A stretch of DNA of 64,000 nt from Treponema sp. (GTDB lineage: Bacteria > Spirochaetota > Spirochaetia > Treponematales > Treponemataceae): assembly GCA_017645785.1 (NCBI GenBank), contig JAGCNW010000042.1, forward strand, positions 1 to 64,000, read 5' to 3'. Position numbers and translations under genes: made by a program. Numbering within the stretch: the first letter of the stretch is position 1; each line of letters starts with the position of its first letter. Under the pieces are notes generated by a model. It worked only from the letters and a program-made list of their open reading frames with translations, did not search any database and was not told the DNA's origin. Positions 7,377 through 15,857 of the stretch are shown here, in pieces.

Positions 7377-9335
7377 TTAGGCCAGCTCGTCCCAGCGCGC
7401 GTACTTGGCGTCAAGGTCGGCGCTGAGCGTTTGGTATTCGTCGTTCCAGGCGCGGATCTTCGCAAAGTCGCTTTCGCCGCTGGAAAGCAATCCTTCCAGC
7501 TCGGCCTTGCGCGCCTCAAGCTTTTCTATGTCGGCCTCAAGCGCGGCGAATTCTTTTTGCTCTTTAAACGAAAGTTTCTTAGGCTTTGCGGCCGCGTTTT
7601 GGTCTTGCGAACTCTTTTGAGGCGCCGCTTCTTTGGCTTGCTTTGAGTCGCGGACGGCCTCGCGTTCCCGCTCCTTTAAAAGCTCGATGTACTCGGAACA
7701 CTTCCCTACAAAGCCGGCCACCGCTCCGTCGTCTTCCAAAATAAAAAGCGTGTCGCAAACCTTGTCCATAAAATATCGGTCGTGGCTTACAACCAAAAGG
7801 CAGCCCTTGAACTGGGTCAAAAAGTCTTCCAAAACGTTCATCGTCCAAATGTCAAAGTCGTTGGTCGGCTCGTCAAGTATTATGAAGTTGGGATTTGAAA
7901 TCAAAAGGCGGACAAGGTAGAGGCGCTTTTTTTCGCCGCCGCTCAAAGCCGTCACGGGCGAATGCTGGATCTTTCCTTCAAAGCCAAACTCGTTCAAAAA
8001 AAGCGCCGCGCTAAGCTTTCGGCCGTCGTTAAGTTCAATCCATTCCGCCGCTTCTTCGATGTATTCAAGCGCGGTCATCGACGAGTCTTTGAACGTCGGG
8101 TTCTGCTCGTAGTAGGCGATGTGGGTGTTGACGCCAAGAACTACGCTTCCGCTGTCGGGCTCAAGGCGGCCGGCAATCATGTTGAGGAGCGTCGTCTTTC
8201 CGCTTCCGTTGTTGCCAAAGATTCCGATTTTTTGTCCCTTGCTGAAGGTGTAGGAAAAGTCTTTTAGGACGGGCGCGGAGTTTTGGGCTTGCGAACTATT
8301 TTGGTTTGCGGCGGGTTCTTGGGCTTGTGAACTATTGGCGACCGCAAAGCCTTTTGGGAAATTTTTTGAAAGCCTGTGAAGCTCCAAAATTTTTCCGCCG
8401 AGGCGCGTTTCCTTTGTCTCAAAGCTAAAGCCCTTGTCTTCCTGAAATTTTTCGTGGGCAATCAATTGCTGGTCCCGCTGGATTCGCGCCTTTGCCTTGG
8501 TTCCCCGGGCGCATGGGCCCCGCAATAGCCAGTCGCGCTCAAAGCGCAAGACAGACTCAATCCTTCGGTCGGTGTTTTTGGCAATCTCAATTTCTTTTTC
8601 TTTCTTTTCCAAATATTCGGAATAATTTCCGTGGTACAAAGTGAGCCGCCCGCGTTCCAATTCGTAAATGTCCGAGCACACGCTGTCCAAAAAATATCGG
8701 TCGTGGGTGACCATAAAAACGGCGCGGCTTGTGTTCCTTAAATAATCTTCAAGCCAAGAAATTGTCTTTATGTCCAAATGGTTTGTCGGTTCGTCGAGCA
8801 AAAGAATTTTTGTGTCCTCGACCAAGACTTGGGCCAGCGCGACTTTTTTTGTCATGCCGCCGCTCAAAGTTTTCATGCGGCGTTCCAAGTCGTGGATTCC
8901 CAGCGTTGAAAGTATCGAAGAAATTTGCGCCTCGTAGTTCCACAAGTCGCCGTCGTCCATCTTTTTTTCCAGCGCCGCAAAACGTTCCGCCTGGGCTTGG
9001 CTCATGTTCCCCAAAGAAAGGCAAAGCTCTTGGTACTCTTTTATTATTTTTAGTTTGGGGGAATCGTTTTTAAATATGTGGGAACGGATTGTGTCCTCGC
9101 CGTCAAAGGCCGGAGTTTGCGCCAAATACGAAAAGCCCGAGTCCTTGTTGAAGACAACGCTTCCATTGTCAGGAGCGATGACTCCCGCGATTGTATTGAG
9201 CAAAGTTGACTTTCCGGCTCCGTTCTTTCCGATAAGGGCGGCCTTTTGGCCCTCGTCAAGTCCAAGGGTGACGTTTGTAAAAAGAGGAGCTTCGCGGCCA
9301 ATCTTTGAGAGGTCTTTGATCGAAAGGAGGTTCAT
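7377..9335 (-). CDS. ABC-F type ATPase (Uup-like)
   Basis: 652 residues with two ABC cassettes and no membrane segments. Cassette 1: GKNGAGKST, LSGGMTKKVALAQ, LLLDEPTNHLD. Cassette 2: GNNGSGKTT, LSGGEKKRLYLVR, IILDEPTNDFD. The last 90 residues (from KEREREAVRDSKQAKEAA) are a charged coiled coil as in Uup. ABC-F proteins bind the ribosome and free stalled complexes. The linker ahead of cassette 2 carries two copies of a SSQAQN-type insert and the C-terminal part a third (SSQDQNAA), encoded by the same short DNA repeat found in rsmE. The start overlaps the stop of the PilZ gene (ATGA), so the two are coupled. Confidence 0.9.
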   Translation of the reverse strand: MNLLSIKDLSKIGREAPLFTNVTLGLDEGQKAALIGKNGAGKSTLLNTIAGVIAPDNGSVVFNKDSGFSYLAQTPAFDGEDTIRSHIFKNDSPKLKIIKEYQELCLSLGNMSQAQAERFAALEKKMDDGDLWNYEAQISSILSTLGIHDLERRMKTLSGGMTKKVALAQVLVEDTKILLLDEPTNHLDIKTISWLEDYLRNTSRAVFMVTHDRYFLDSVCSDIYELERGRLTLYHGNYSEYLEKKEKEIEIAKNTDRRIESVLRFERDWLLRGPCARGTKAKARIQRDQQLIAHEKFQEDKGFSFETKETRLGGKILELHRLSKNFPKGFAVANSSQAQEPAANQNSSQAQNSAPVLKDFSYTFSKGQKIGIFGNNGSGKTTLLNMIAGRLEPDSGSVVLGVNTHIAYYEQNPTFKDSSMTALEYIEEAAEWIELNDGRKLSAALFLNEFGFEGKIQHSPVTALSGGEKKRLYLVRLLISNPNFIILDEPTNDFDIWTMNVLEDFLTQFKGCLLVVSHDRYFMDKVCDTLFILEDDGAVAGFVGKCSEYIELLKEREREAVRDSKQAKEAAPQKSSQDQNAAAKPKKLSFKEQKEFAALEADIEKLEARKAELEGLLSSGESDFAKIRAWNDEYQTLSADLDAKYARWDELA

Positions 9336-10177
9336 TGATTATCGGACTCGCCGGTCTCGAACGCCTTTGTGTAGTCCTCGGGATCGCGGGGATGGGTGTT
9401 TATAATAGTGTGGATTGCGCTTTCAAATTTTTCGGCGATGTACTTATGGACAAAAGCCTTGTTTTCGCCTGCAAGGGCATTCTTAAAAAGCAAGACCAAC
9501 TTTGCGTTTCCGTTGGCCGAGAAAACCGCGTAGACCGCCACTTCTCCAATGGAGAGCTGCTTTCTGTCAAAACAAATCGTAACAGAAGGAATCACCGTTC
9601 CCTTGGGAAATACAGAGGCCAATTTTTCTTCGACGGAACAGGCCGAGCCGACGACGCTGATGTCCTGCATTTTGAATTTATAAATGCGGCCGTCCATTTC
9701 GGCGAGCATGGTGGCGTTTCTGTCGTCCGCGCAAGAAACGCGCACGTATTGGCGGCGGCCCTTGGCGTTCTTTTCTTCGAGGATCCTTACGATGTCCTGA
9801 ATCAAAAACGGCGCGCGAGGATTGAGCTTTATCATGTTCTCGTAGCAGGGCTTGGCCGATTCCAAAGCTTTTTTTTCTTTTACGGCAAGTTCCGAAGTCA
9901 AAAAGTAAAAAATTGTGGAATTTAACGATTCGTCCTTGGCGCAGGAACAAATGAAATTTATCATTTTGCGCTTGTTCGTGTTGTCGTCGGCGTATACAAT
10001 GCAGATGGAATCCTTGAATTCGCGCAAAACGCTTTTTGCGTCGCGGTAATTTTCTATAAAGTAAAGCTCGTACTCGTCTTCCCTCAAAGCCTTGAACACG
10101 TCTCCGTGTCCGCCAAAATCGGGATTGAGAAAGATAACCTTGTGGCCAAAGTCCGATGAATTCTGATTGTCCGCCAT
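9332..10177 (-). CDS. PilZ cyclic-di-GMP-binding protein with receiver-like N-terminus
   Basis: 281 residues from ATG 10177 (a longer TTG frame from 10213 is possible but has no support). Residues 1-125 look like a receiver-type alpha/beta fold. The C-terminal part is a PilZ domain with both cyclic-di-GMP signatures: RRQYVR and, 30 residues on, DISVVG (D/NxSxxG). It should bind cyclic-di-GMP. In spirochaetes PilZ proteins influence motility. It overlaps the ABC-F start by four bases. Position of the N-terminal phospho-acceptor, if any, is unclear. Confidence 0.82.
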   Translation of the reverse strand: MADNQNSSDFGHKVIFLNPDFGGHGDVFKALREDEYELYFIENYRDAKSVLREFKDSICIVYADDNTNKRKMINFICSCAKDESLNSTIFYFLTSELAVKEKKALESAKPCYENMIKLNPRAPFLIQDIVRILEEKNAKGRRQYVRVSCADDRNATMLAEMDGRIYKFKMQDISVVGSACSVEEKLASVFPKGTVIPSVTICFDRKQLSIGEVAVYAVFSANGNAKLVLLFKNALAGENKAFVHKYIAEKFESAIHTIINTHPRDPEDYTKAFETGESDNQ

Positions 10178-10228
10178 TTCTATAAGAATACTGGAAGAAT
10201 TCCCCTTTGTCAATTAATTATTGTAGCG

Positions 10229-10258
10229 CTAGCAAAAACACTAAAAGCGCGCTATTGC
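10229..10258 (+). promoter_or_regulatory. 30-base promoter module, upstream copy
   Basis: CTAGCAAAA at 10229, then a poor -10 (TATTGC, 10253-10258) at the same spacing as in the other copies. It lies 66 bases ahead of a better copy, both upstream of the membrane protein gene at 10332. Confidence 0.4.
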
Positions 10259-10261
10259 AAA

Positions 10262-10277
10262 GCCCGCGACTGCGGGC
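10262..10277. repeat. 16-base hairpin GCCCGC-gact-GCGGGC
   Basis: Perfect 6-bp arms and 4-base loop. The same arms recur at 13202-13217, and related 6-4-6 hairpins occur at 21704-21719 and 31138-31153. Here and at 21704 the hairpin sits 15-17 bases before a CTAGCAAAA module, forming a compound repeat. Confidence 0.6.
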
Positions 10278-10294
10278 GTTTGAATAAATTACCA

Positions 10295-10324
10295 CTAGCA
10301 AAAGCGCATGAAATGCGCTATTAT
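10295..10324 (+). promoter_or_regulatory. 30-base promoter module before membrane protein gene
   Basis: CTAGCAAAA (10295-10303), perfect small palindrome GCGCAT-gaa-ATGCGC (10304-10318) and -10 box TATTAT (10319-10324). ATG 10332 follows after 7 bases, so the mRNA should have almost no leader. Confidence 0.6.
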
Positions 10325-10331
10325 AGATAGA

Positions 10332-11297
10332 ATGAAAACAGTTTTGATTGAACTGCTGGCCTTTGTCTTGATTTGCGTCTTTGGAACTACGGCGGGCGGC
10401 TTTATAATAATGATCTACCACTGCGTCACCTCCTTTGTGGCGGGCGCCGAAATGACTCTTTTTGACGCCCAGCTTTTCATAAACGGGGCGATAGTCTTTT
10501 TTCCAATTTTGCTGCTTTTTACCCCCATGTTCTTGTTCCTCTCGTTGGTCCGCCACCCTCGCTACAACAAAATTACCGGCGTTTTGACAATCGCCGTTCT
10601 TTCTTTGGCCGCTTGGCTTTTTGTCGCTCCAGTTTCCTACAAAATCGCAAAGGAACAAAGCGTGGCCCTTACGGAGAGGCCCTCCGAACTGACGGCCGGC
10701 TACTTTAGAAAGATAGACAAGCGCCTTTATTATTTTACTTTTGTCAGCGGAAACTATGTCAAAGGCCTTAGAATAAAGGACGACTACTTTAAGACAAATA
10801 ACACAAGCCAATCGGTGACAGCCCTTGACGGCAACTACATCAACTTTAAAAGAGACGCCTTGGGATTTTCGGACCCAATCATCGGAGAGACCTTGACGCC
10901 ACCGCCTGTCCTGCTGGGCTTCATAAACGGAATTTTGTTCATCCAGCAAAAGGCCGCGGCCGCTTCCGAATCCGGAGTGATTCCTTGGCTCCTCTTTTCT
11001 TCGCTGATGCTTGCGCTCGTCACAATAGGAGCGATAATTTCGGCCAGCGAATGGAAATTGGCCGACGCCTTTTACATAACCTTTGACACATTCGCCATCA
11101 TAACTTTGAACTGCCTTTACTACTTGGGCTACTTTGACTCGTTTGTCAGCGCGATTGACGACGTGGGCGGCTTTGCGTCGGCCATAAGCCAAAACTTCCA
11201 GTGCGCCTTGAACTGCGCGATAATCGTCGCGCTTGTCTTGCTGGGCAGCGTAAAAGCCATCATTCATGCCGGCAAAAAAAGAAGGAGGGGCGCATGA
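10332..11297 (+). CDS. Multi-pass membrane protein of unknown function
   Basis: 321 residues. Three hydrophobic segments in the first 115 residues, a polar central region (about 120-205, with many aromatic residues and short beta-like stretches) and three more hydrophobic segments at 215-315. This 3 + soluble + 3 arrangement recalls LptF/LptG, but no signature motif lets me assign it. ATG 10332 is chosen because it sits 7 bases after the -10 box; the frame opens 24 bases earlier, inside the promoter. The stop overlaps the next start by four bases (ATGA), so it works with the following TPR-like membrane protein. Confidence 0.65.
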   Translation: MKTVLIELLAFVLICVFGTTAGGFIIMIYHCVTSFVAGAEMTLFDAQLFINGAIVFFPILLLFTPMFLFLSLVRHPRYNKITGVLTIAVLSLAAWLFVAPVSYKIAKEQSVALTERPSELTAGYFRKIDKRLYYFTFVSGNYVKGLRIKDDYFKTNNTSQSVTALDGNYINFKRDALGFSDPIIGETLTPPPVLLGFINGILFIQQKAAAASESGVIPWLLFSSLMLALVTIGAIISASEWKLADAFYITFDTFAIITLNCLYYLGYFDSFVSAIDDVGGFASAISQNFQCALNCAIIVALVLLGSVKAIIHAGKKRRRGA

Positions 11298-13153
11298 AAA
11301 AGTTCCTTCCTTCGATTTTAGCTTACACGCTTTTTGCCGCGGCGACGCTTTGGACAGCGTGCCTCTTTCTTTTGCCGATGGAAAGCGTTTCGGCCGGCTC
11401 GGAATTTGCCTACAAAAGCGCCAACGCCTTGTCTTTTGTTTTTGAAGCGCTTCCTTCCATTCTGCTTACAGGATTTTTGCTGGCCTGCTCCCTAGCCTTT
11501 GCCGATTCGGAAGAAAAAGCAAAAGGCCGCTTTAGCCCGGAGATGGCGCTCCTTCTAAAAAAGATTATTGTCGCCGCGCTTGTGACGACATTCATCGCCT
11601 CTCTTGGAACCTTGATATTTCTTCCGTTCGAAAATTCAAAGAAAAAATTTATGCGCGAAATTCCCGCCTTGATGACGGACTACTTGCGCATGGCGGAACA
11701 ATACCGCATGCAAAAGAATCCCGAAGCGGCGATACAGTACATAAAAAAAGCGCAGGCCCTTGACCCCAACAACAAGGAGCTTAAGGAACGCGACCGCCAA
11801 GTCGAAGCCGAGTTGAAAGAAATGGAAGGCAAGCTCCGCGAAGATCGCAACAAGAGCTACGCCGAAACGAATTTAAATTACACGCAAAAAACTTTCCAAG
11901 GGTTTGACGAAAGCGAGATGACAGTCTTGCAAATGATTGAAAAGGCCCGTGAATTTTTCGCCGCGAAAGATTATTTTGGAGCCCATTATCTTTCTGTTCA
12001 AGCGGAACGCCTTTGCGGCCCCAACGACCCGAACGTTGACGAAGCCAAGGACATGGCAAGCAAGGCATGGAACAAGTTGCAGGCCGCGCAAAAAGAAGAG
12101 CCCACAGAAGGAAACCTTTTCTTTAGAAAAAAACTGGAAGGCTACAAAGAGTTGAACAACGGAAACTTTGAGGAAGCCTATTACATCTTTAACGACCTGG
12201 CCCTTGAAAACGAAAGAAAGGCGCGCGACCCTGACGTGGTCCGCTACCTAAAAATTTCGCGCGACCAACTTTTGGAACAATACTTCTTCATTGACGAAAC
12301 TTACGACGCCAGCCGCTTTGAAAGCGCCAAGGACATTTATTTTTCTGTCCGCCATCCAAACGGCGGTTATGACGTAATTTTGATTCGCGGCGTAACGGAA
12401 GTCGACGGAACAGGCGGCGCCCTAAGATACCTCCGCGGCCTTGAGTTGGTTTCGTTTGACGAATACGGAATGCGCAGATACTCGATGACCACTCCCTACG
12501 CAAAGATGAAAGCCTACGACACAAAATCTTTGGGCCTTTACGAAACGCAAAGATTGGGCTTGGATCCTTCGATAAAATCAATCCCCTACATCATGCTTCG
12601 CTCAGTAAGCAGAAATTCGCGCGAGCAAAAGAACGAGCCTGTTTACAAATTTGGCGGAACGAAGGACAGCAGGCAAAATCTTGAGTCGGTCTTGTCAAAG
12701 AACCAGCTTTTCCTTCCGATTCCTTACGAAGACTTTTCTTTGATTTTGCTCTCCGCCGCCGGAAAAGGAAACTTAAACCCATTCTTCCTAAACCGATTGG
12801 CGCGCAAGGCTCCCGACTACGGATACTCAAGCGAAGTCTTTAGCGTCGAGTCATTGAACAGAATTTTCTACCCCTTCATGCTTTTGATTATTTTCATCTT
12901 TGTGGCGACAATCGCGTGGAACTACAGGCTGGCTCCAGGAGCGATCTTTAAGTTCAAGTGGGTTTTCATTCTGCCGGTCTTGAACGTCGTATTCTATTTT
13001 GTGGAACGGCTCATCGAGTATTCTATAAAAGTTCTCAACCTTGTCTTTATCGCGATGGCGGGAACGCGACTGGCGCTCTTGGCCGGAATAGCGGTTTACA
13101 TAATTCTTTTGGTCGTGGTGAGCGTGGCTTTCCTGTCAAGAAAGAACGACTAG
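11294..13153 (+). CDS. TPR-like membrane protein of unknown function
   Basis: 619 residues from ATG 11294, preceded by GAAGGAGGGG. Two membrane segments (residues 5-30 and 85-115) are followed by a helical TPR-like stretch (PEAAIQYIKKAQALDPNNKEL) and long charged helices (about 130-300), a more compact domain (310-510), and two or three C-terminal membrane segments (530-615). The TPR motif suggests a scaffold exposed outside the inner membrane or in the cytoplasm. It is translationally coupled to the preceding membrane protein, so the two probably form a complex. Function unknown. Confidence 0.65.
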   Translation: MKKFLPSILAYTLFAAATLWTACLFLLPMESVSAGSEFAYKSANALSFVFEALPSILLTGFLLACSLAFADSEEKAKGRFSPEMALLLKKIIVAALVTTFIASLGTLIFLPFENSKKKFMREIPALMTDYLRMAEQYRMQKNPEAAIQYIKKAQALDPNNKELKERDRQVEAELKEMEGKLREDRNKSYAETNLNYTQKTFQGFDESEMTVLQMIEKAREFFAAKDYFGAHYLSVQAERLCGPNDPNVDEAKDMASKAWNKLQAAQKEEPTEGNLFFRKKLEGYKELNNGNFEEAYYIFNDLALENERKARDPDVVRYLKISRDQLLEQYFFIDETYDASRFESAKDIYFSVRHPNGGYDVILIRGVTEVDGTGGALRYLRGLELVSFDEYGMRRYSMTTPYAKMKAYDTKSLGLYETQRLGLDPSIKSIPYIMLRSVSRNSREQKNEPVYKFGGTKDSRQNLESVLSKNQLFLPIPYEDFSLILLSAAGKGNLNPFFLNRLARKAPDYGYSSEVFSVESLNRIFYPFMLLIIFIFVATIAWNYRLAPGAIFKFKWVFILPVLNVVFYFVERLIEYSIKVLNLVFIAMAGTRLALLAGIAVYIILLVVVSVAFLSRKND

Positions 13154-13201
13154 GAACGGTATGTCGCTTCGCTCCATTTTGATATAGGAAGCGATTCAAT
13201 T

Positions 13202-13277
13202 GCCCGCTCTCGCGGGCGGTCAATCAAGTCGGGCAATGACAGGCGGTGTCATTGTCGGGCTCGACCCGACAATCTTT
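13202..13277 (+). terminator. Cluster of three perfect hairpins ending in a T run
   Basis: Three successive inverted repeats: GCCCGC/GCGGGC (13202-13217), CAATGACA/TGTCATTG (13234-13254) and TTGTCGGG/CCCGACAA (13252-13272), the last followed by TCTTTTTATTT. The last serves as an intrinsic terminator for the TPR gene; the second and third overlap and could exchange. It fills the gap to the convergent murA gene. Confidence 0.8.
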
Positions 13278-14561
13278 TTATTTAACTTCAACGCATTCGA
13301 TGTGGGCGCCCAAGGCCTTTAGGCGCGGAATCAAGTTCTCGTAACCGCGTTCGATTTGGTAAACGTTGCTGATGGAGCTTTCGCCGCGCGCTATCATCGC
13401 CGCGATCACCATAGCCATTCCGGCGCGAACGTCGGGCGACACAAGCTTGTCGCCGTGAAGAACGCTGGGACCGCTGACAACGGCTCGGTGCGGGTCGCAC
13501 AAAGTTATGCGCGCTCCCATTCCGATAAGCTTGTCAACAAAGAACATTCTTGACTCGAACATCTTTTCAAAAATCAAAACGTTGCCTTCGACTTGTGTCG
13601 CCACAACCGTCATGATGCTGGTCAAATCCGGCGGGAATCCCGGCCACGGCGAGTCGTCGATTTTTGGAATCATGCCGCCAAGATCCGGGTTCACCTTCAT
13701 GTCTTGGTTTGCGGCGACTTCCAAAGAATTTCCGGTTATGTTCCAGCGGATTCCAAGCTTTCCAAAAGCGATGCGCAAGGGCCGCATGTCCGGCGGATTG
13801 ATGTTTTCTATCGTGACGGAACCGCGAGTCGCGGCGGCCAATCCGATAAAGGAACCGATTTCCATATAGTCCGGGCCGATCGCAAAGTCGCAGCCGTGAA
13901 GTTTTTTAACTCCGTCGATTATCAAAATGTTAGAGCCGACGCCGCTAATCTTTGCGCCCATCGCGATGAGCATTTTGCACAAGTCCTGAACGTGCGGCTC
14001 GCTCGCGGCGTTGGTGATTGTCGTGCGGCCCTCGGCAAGCGCCGCCGCCATCACAGCGTTTTCGGTCGCGGTGACCGAAGTTTCATCAAGGAATATGTCG
14101 TCGCCGACAAGCTTGTTTGCGCTAAACTCAAATTTTCCGTCGATGTCGACGCGCGCTCCCAATTCGGTCAAGGCCAAAAAGTGGGTGTCCAAGCGACGGC
14201 GGCCGATTACGTCTCCGCCCGGAGGCATCATGCTGGCCTTGCCAAGACGCGCGATCAGCGGGCCGGCGAACAAAATCGAGGCGCGGATTTTTTTTGAAAG
14301 TTCCGGCGGAATCAAGGCCGTGTCGATTTTTTGAGCGGTGACTTCCCAAACGTGCTTTTCGACTTTTTTTACGGAAGCGCCGAGGCCTTCCAAAATCTTG
14401 AACATAACGCCCGCGTCTTCAATCTCGGGGATGTTTCTAAGCGTTACTTTTTCGTCGGTCAAAAGAGTCGCCGCAATGCAAGGAAGCGCGGCGTTCTTGT
14501 TTCCCGCGGCGGTGATTTTCCCCTTTATCGGAAATCCGCCTTCAATTCTGTATTCATGCAT
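13278..14561 (-). CDS. murA: UDP-N-acetylglucosamine 1-carboxyvinyltransferase, Asp-type active site
   Basis: 427 residues, full length. MurA transfers enolpyruvate from PEP to UDP-GlcNAc, the first committed step of peptidoglycan synthesis in the cytoplasm. Typical parts: GNKNAALPCIAA with the catalytic lysine region, RRRLDTHFLAL, FPPDLTSIM and GYENLIPRLKALGA at the end. The residue that is Cys115 in E. coli is Asp117 here (PPGGDVIG), the natural substitution that makes MurA insensitive to fosfomycin. Preceded by GGGAG inside the end of pepT; the two genes overlap by eight bases. Confidence 0.95.
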   Translation of the reverse strand: MHEYRIEGGFPIKGKITAAGNKNAALPCIAATLLTDEKVTLRNIPEIEDAGVMFKILEGLGASVKKVEKHVWEVTAQKIDTALIPPELSKKIRASILFAGPLIARLGKASMMPPGGDVIGRRRLDTHFLALTELGARVDIDGKFEFSANKLVGDDIFLDETSVTATENAVMAAALAEGRTTITNAASEPHVQDLCKMLIAMGAKISGVGSNILIIDGVKKLHGCDFAIGPDYMEIGSFIGLAAATRGSVTIENINPPDMRPLRIAFGKLGIRWNITGNSLEVAANQDMKVNPDLGGMIPKIDDSPWPGFPPDLTSIMTVVATQVEGNVLIFEKMFESRMFFVDKLIGMGARITLCDPHRAVVSGPSVLHGDKLVSPDVRAGMAMVIAAMIARGESSISNVYQIERGYENLIPRLKALGAHIECVEVK

Positions 14562-15762
14562 AAATTACTCCCAAATTGACTATTATGTCCGCGGCGCAAA
14601 GCATTTGGCCAAGGCTGACCCACTCGCGCTCGCTGTGGAACTGATGCGCTCCAGTAAAAATGTTTGGACAAGGGATTCCCATTTCTGTAAGGCGCGAGCC
14701 GTCCGTTCCTCCGCGAATCGGCTTGAAGACCGGCTCGACTCCGCTTTCTTTATAGGCTTGAACCAAACGCTCTTTTACAAAAGAGGCTTTTTCAATTCCT
14801 TTTTTCATGTTCAAATATTGCTGGGTGTGCTTAACCTTGACGCTGGCGCCGTAAGAGGCCGCGGCGGAGTCGGCCAATTTTTTGACCAACTTTTTTCTGC
14901 GTTCCATTCCGTCGCTGTCAAAGTCGCGCAACAAAAGGGCGACGCGGGCCTTTTCCATGCCGCCGGAAATTTCAAAGGGAGCGAAAAAGCCGTCATAGCC
15001 GTCGGTCGTCTCGGGCGCTTCTGTTTTTGGCAAAGACTGAACGAACAAGGAAGCGGCGCTTATGGCGTTGACCATTTTTGCCGCGCGGGCGTCGCCTGTG
15101 TGGGCGGCCTTTCCTGTAAAGACAACTTCGCTCTTATATGCGTTGAAGCACTCGCATTCCAGCTCGCCGATGTGGCCGCCGTCAACGGTGTAGGCAAATT
15201 TTGACTTTATCAAGTCAAGCGGAACGTTGTCCATTCCATGGCCTGTTTCTTCGTCCGGCGAAAAGCAAATCTCGATTTTTGGATGGGGAATGTTTTTGTT
15301 CTTTATCAAATAATGAAGGGCCGTGACAATCGCGGCCAAGCCGGCCTTGTCGTCTCCGCCCAAGAGGGTCGTTCCGTCGCTAGTCACGATAGTCTCGCCG
15401 TCGCGCTTTTTTACTTGCGGCCGGACGTTTTTGCCGGAACATTCTTCCACCGTGTCCAAGTGGGCGAGCAAGCAAAAGGGCTTTGCCGCTCTTTTTGCGC
15501 CGTCAAACGTTCCCGCTCCGCCCGCAGGATTTGCCGGAATATAGGCGTAGACGTACCCGTACTTTGTGACCTGGACGCCTTCAAATCCCAAGGATTTTAG
15601 TTCCGCTGCGATTTTATTGGCAAAGTCGCGCTGGCATTCCGTTGAAGGCTGCTTTCCCTTGTCAGCGGCGGCGCTAGAGGATGTGGAAAAAGTTTTTGCG
15701 TAATCTATGAATCGCGCGAGCAATTCCTTTTCCCACGCGGAATCTTTTTTGAGATATTTCAT
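14554..15762 (-). CDS. pepT: Peptidase T (aminotripeptidase)
   Basis: 402 residues, M20 metallopeptidase. Zinc-ligand and catalytic segments are visible: LAHLDTVEE, LLGGDDKAGLA, FSPDEETGHG and the final FTGAHQFHSEREW. PepT removes the N-terminal residue of tripeptides in the cytoplasm. A Ser/Ala-rich stretch (STSSSAAADKGKQPS) near residue 28 extends a loop. The promoter ends 8 bases before the ATG. It overlaps murA by eight bases. Confidence 0.94.
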   Translation of the reverse strand: MKYLKKDSAWEKELLARFIDYAKTFSTSSSAAADKGKQPSTECQRDFANKIAAELKSLGFEGVQVTKYGYVYAYIPANPAGGAGTFDGAKRAAKPFCLLAHLDTVEECSGKNVRPQVKKRDGETIVTSDGTTLLGGDDKAGLAAIVTALHYLIKNKNIPHPKIEICFSPDEETGHGMDNVPLDLIKSKFAYTVDGGHIGELECECFNAYKSEVVFTGKAAHTGDARAAKMVNAISAASLFVQSLPKTEAPETTDGYDGFFAPFEISGGMEKARVALLLRDFDSDGMERRKKLVKKLADSAAASYGASVKVKHTQQYLNMKKGIEKASFVKERLVQAYKESGVEPVFKPIRGGTDGSRLTEMGIPCPNIFTGAHQFHSEREWVSLGQMLCAADIIVNLGVIYA

Positions 15763-15770
15763 CAGTAATT

Positions 15771-15799
15771 AGGATAACATTAATATAGTAAATTTTCAA
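15771..15799 (-). promoter_or_regulatory. Promoter of pepT, predicted leaderless
   Basis: Minus strand TTGAAA (15799-15794), 17 bases, TATCCT (15776-15771); ATG 15762 follows after 8 bases. Confidence 0.5.
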
Positions 15800-15820
15800 G
15801 TATAAGGCGATTTTGTCCTA

Positions 15821-15850
15821 CTAGCAAAAACGCGGCAAATGCGCTACAAT
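15821..15850 (+). promoter_or_regulatory. 30-base promoter module before threonine synthase homologue
   Basis: CTAGCAAAA (15821-15829), AAATGCGC, and TACAAT (15845-15850). ATG 15858 follows after 7 bases, without any Shine-Dalgarno sequence. Confidence 0.65.
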
Positions 15851-15857
15851 AACCACT

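Noticed and set aside
10218-11267. Minus-strand open frame of 349 codons
   Set aside because: It mirrors the membrane protein gene at 10332; composition is rich in Lys/Gln/Tyr as expected for an antisense frame, and there is no start signal.
13593-14297. Plus-strand frame of 234 codons opposite murA
   Set aside because: murA is unambiguous on the other strand; the antisense product resembles nothing.
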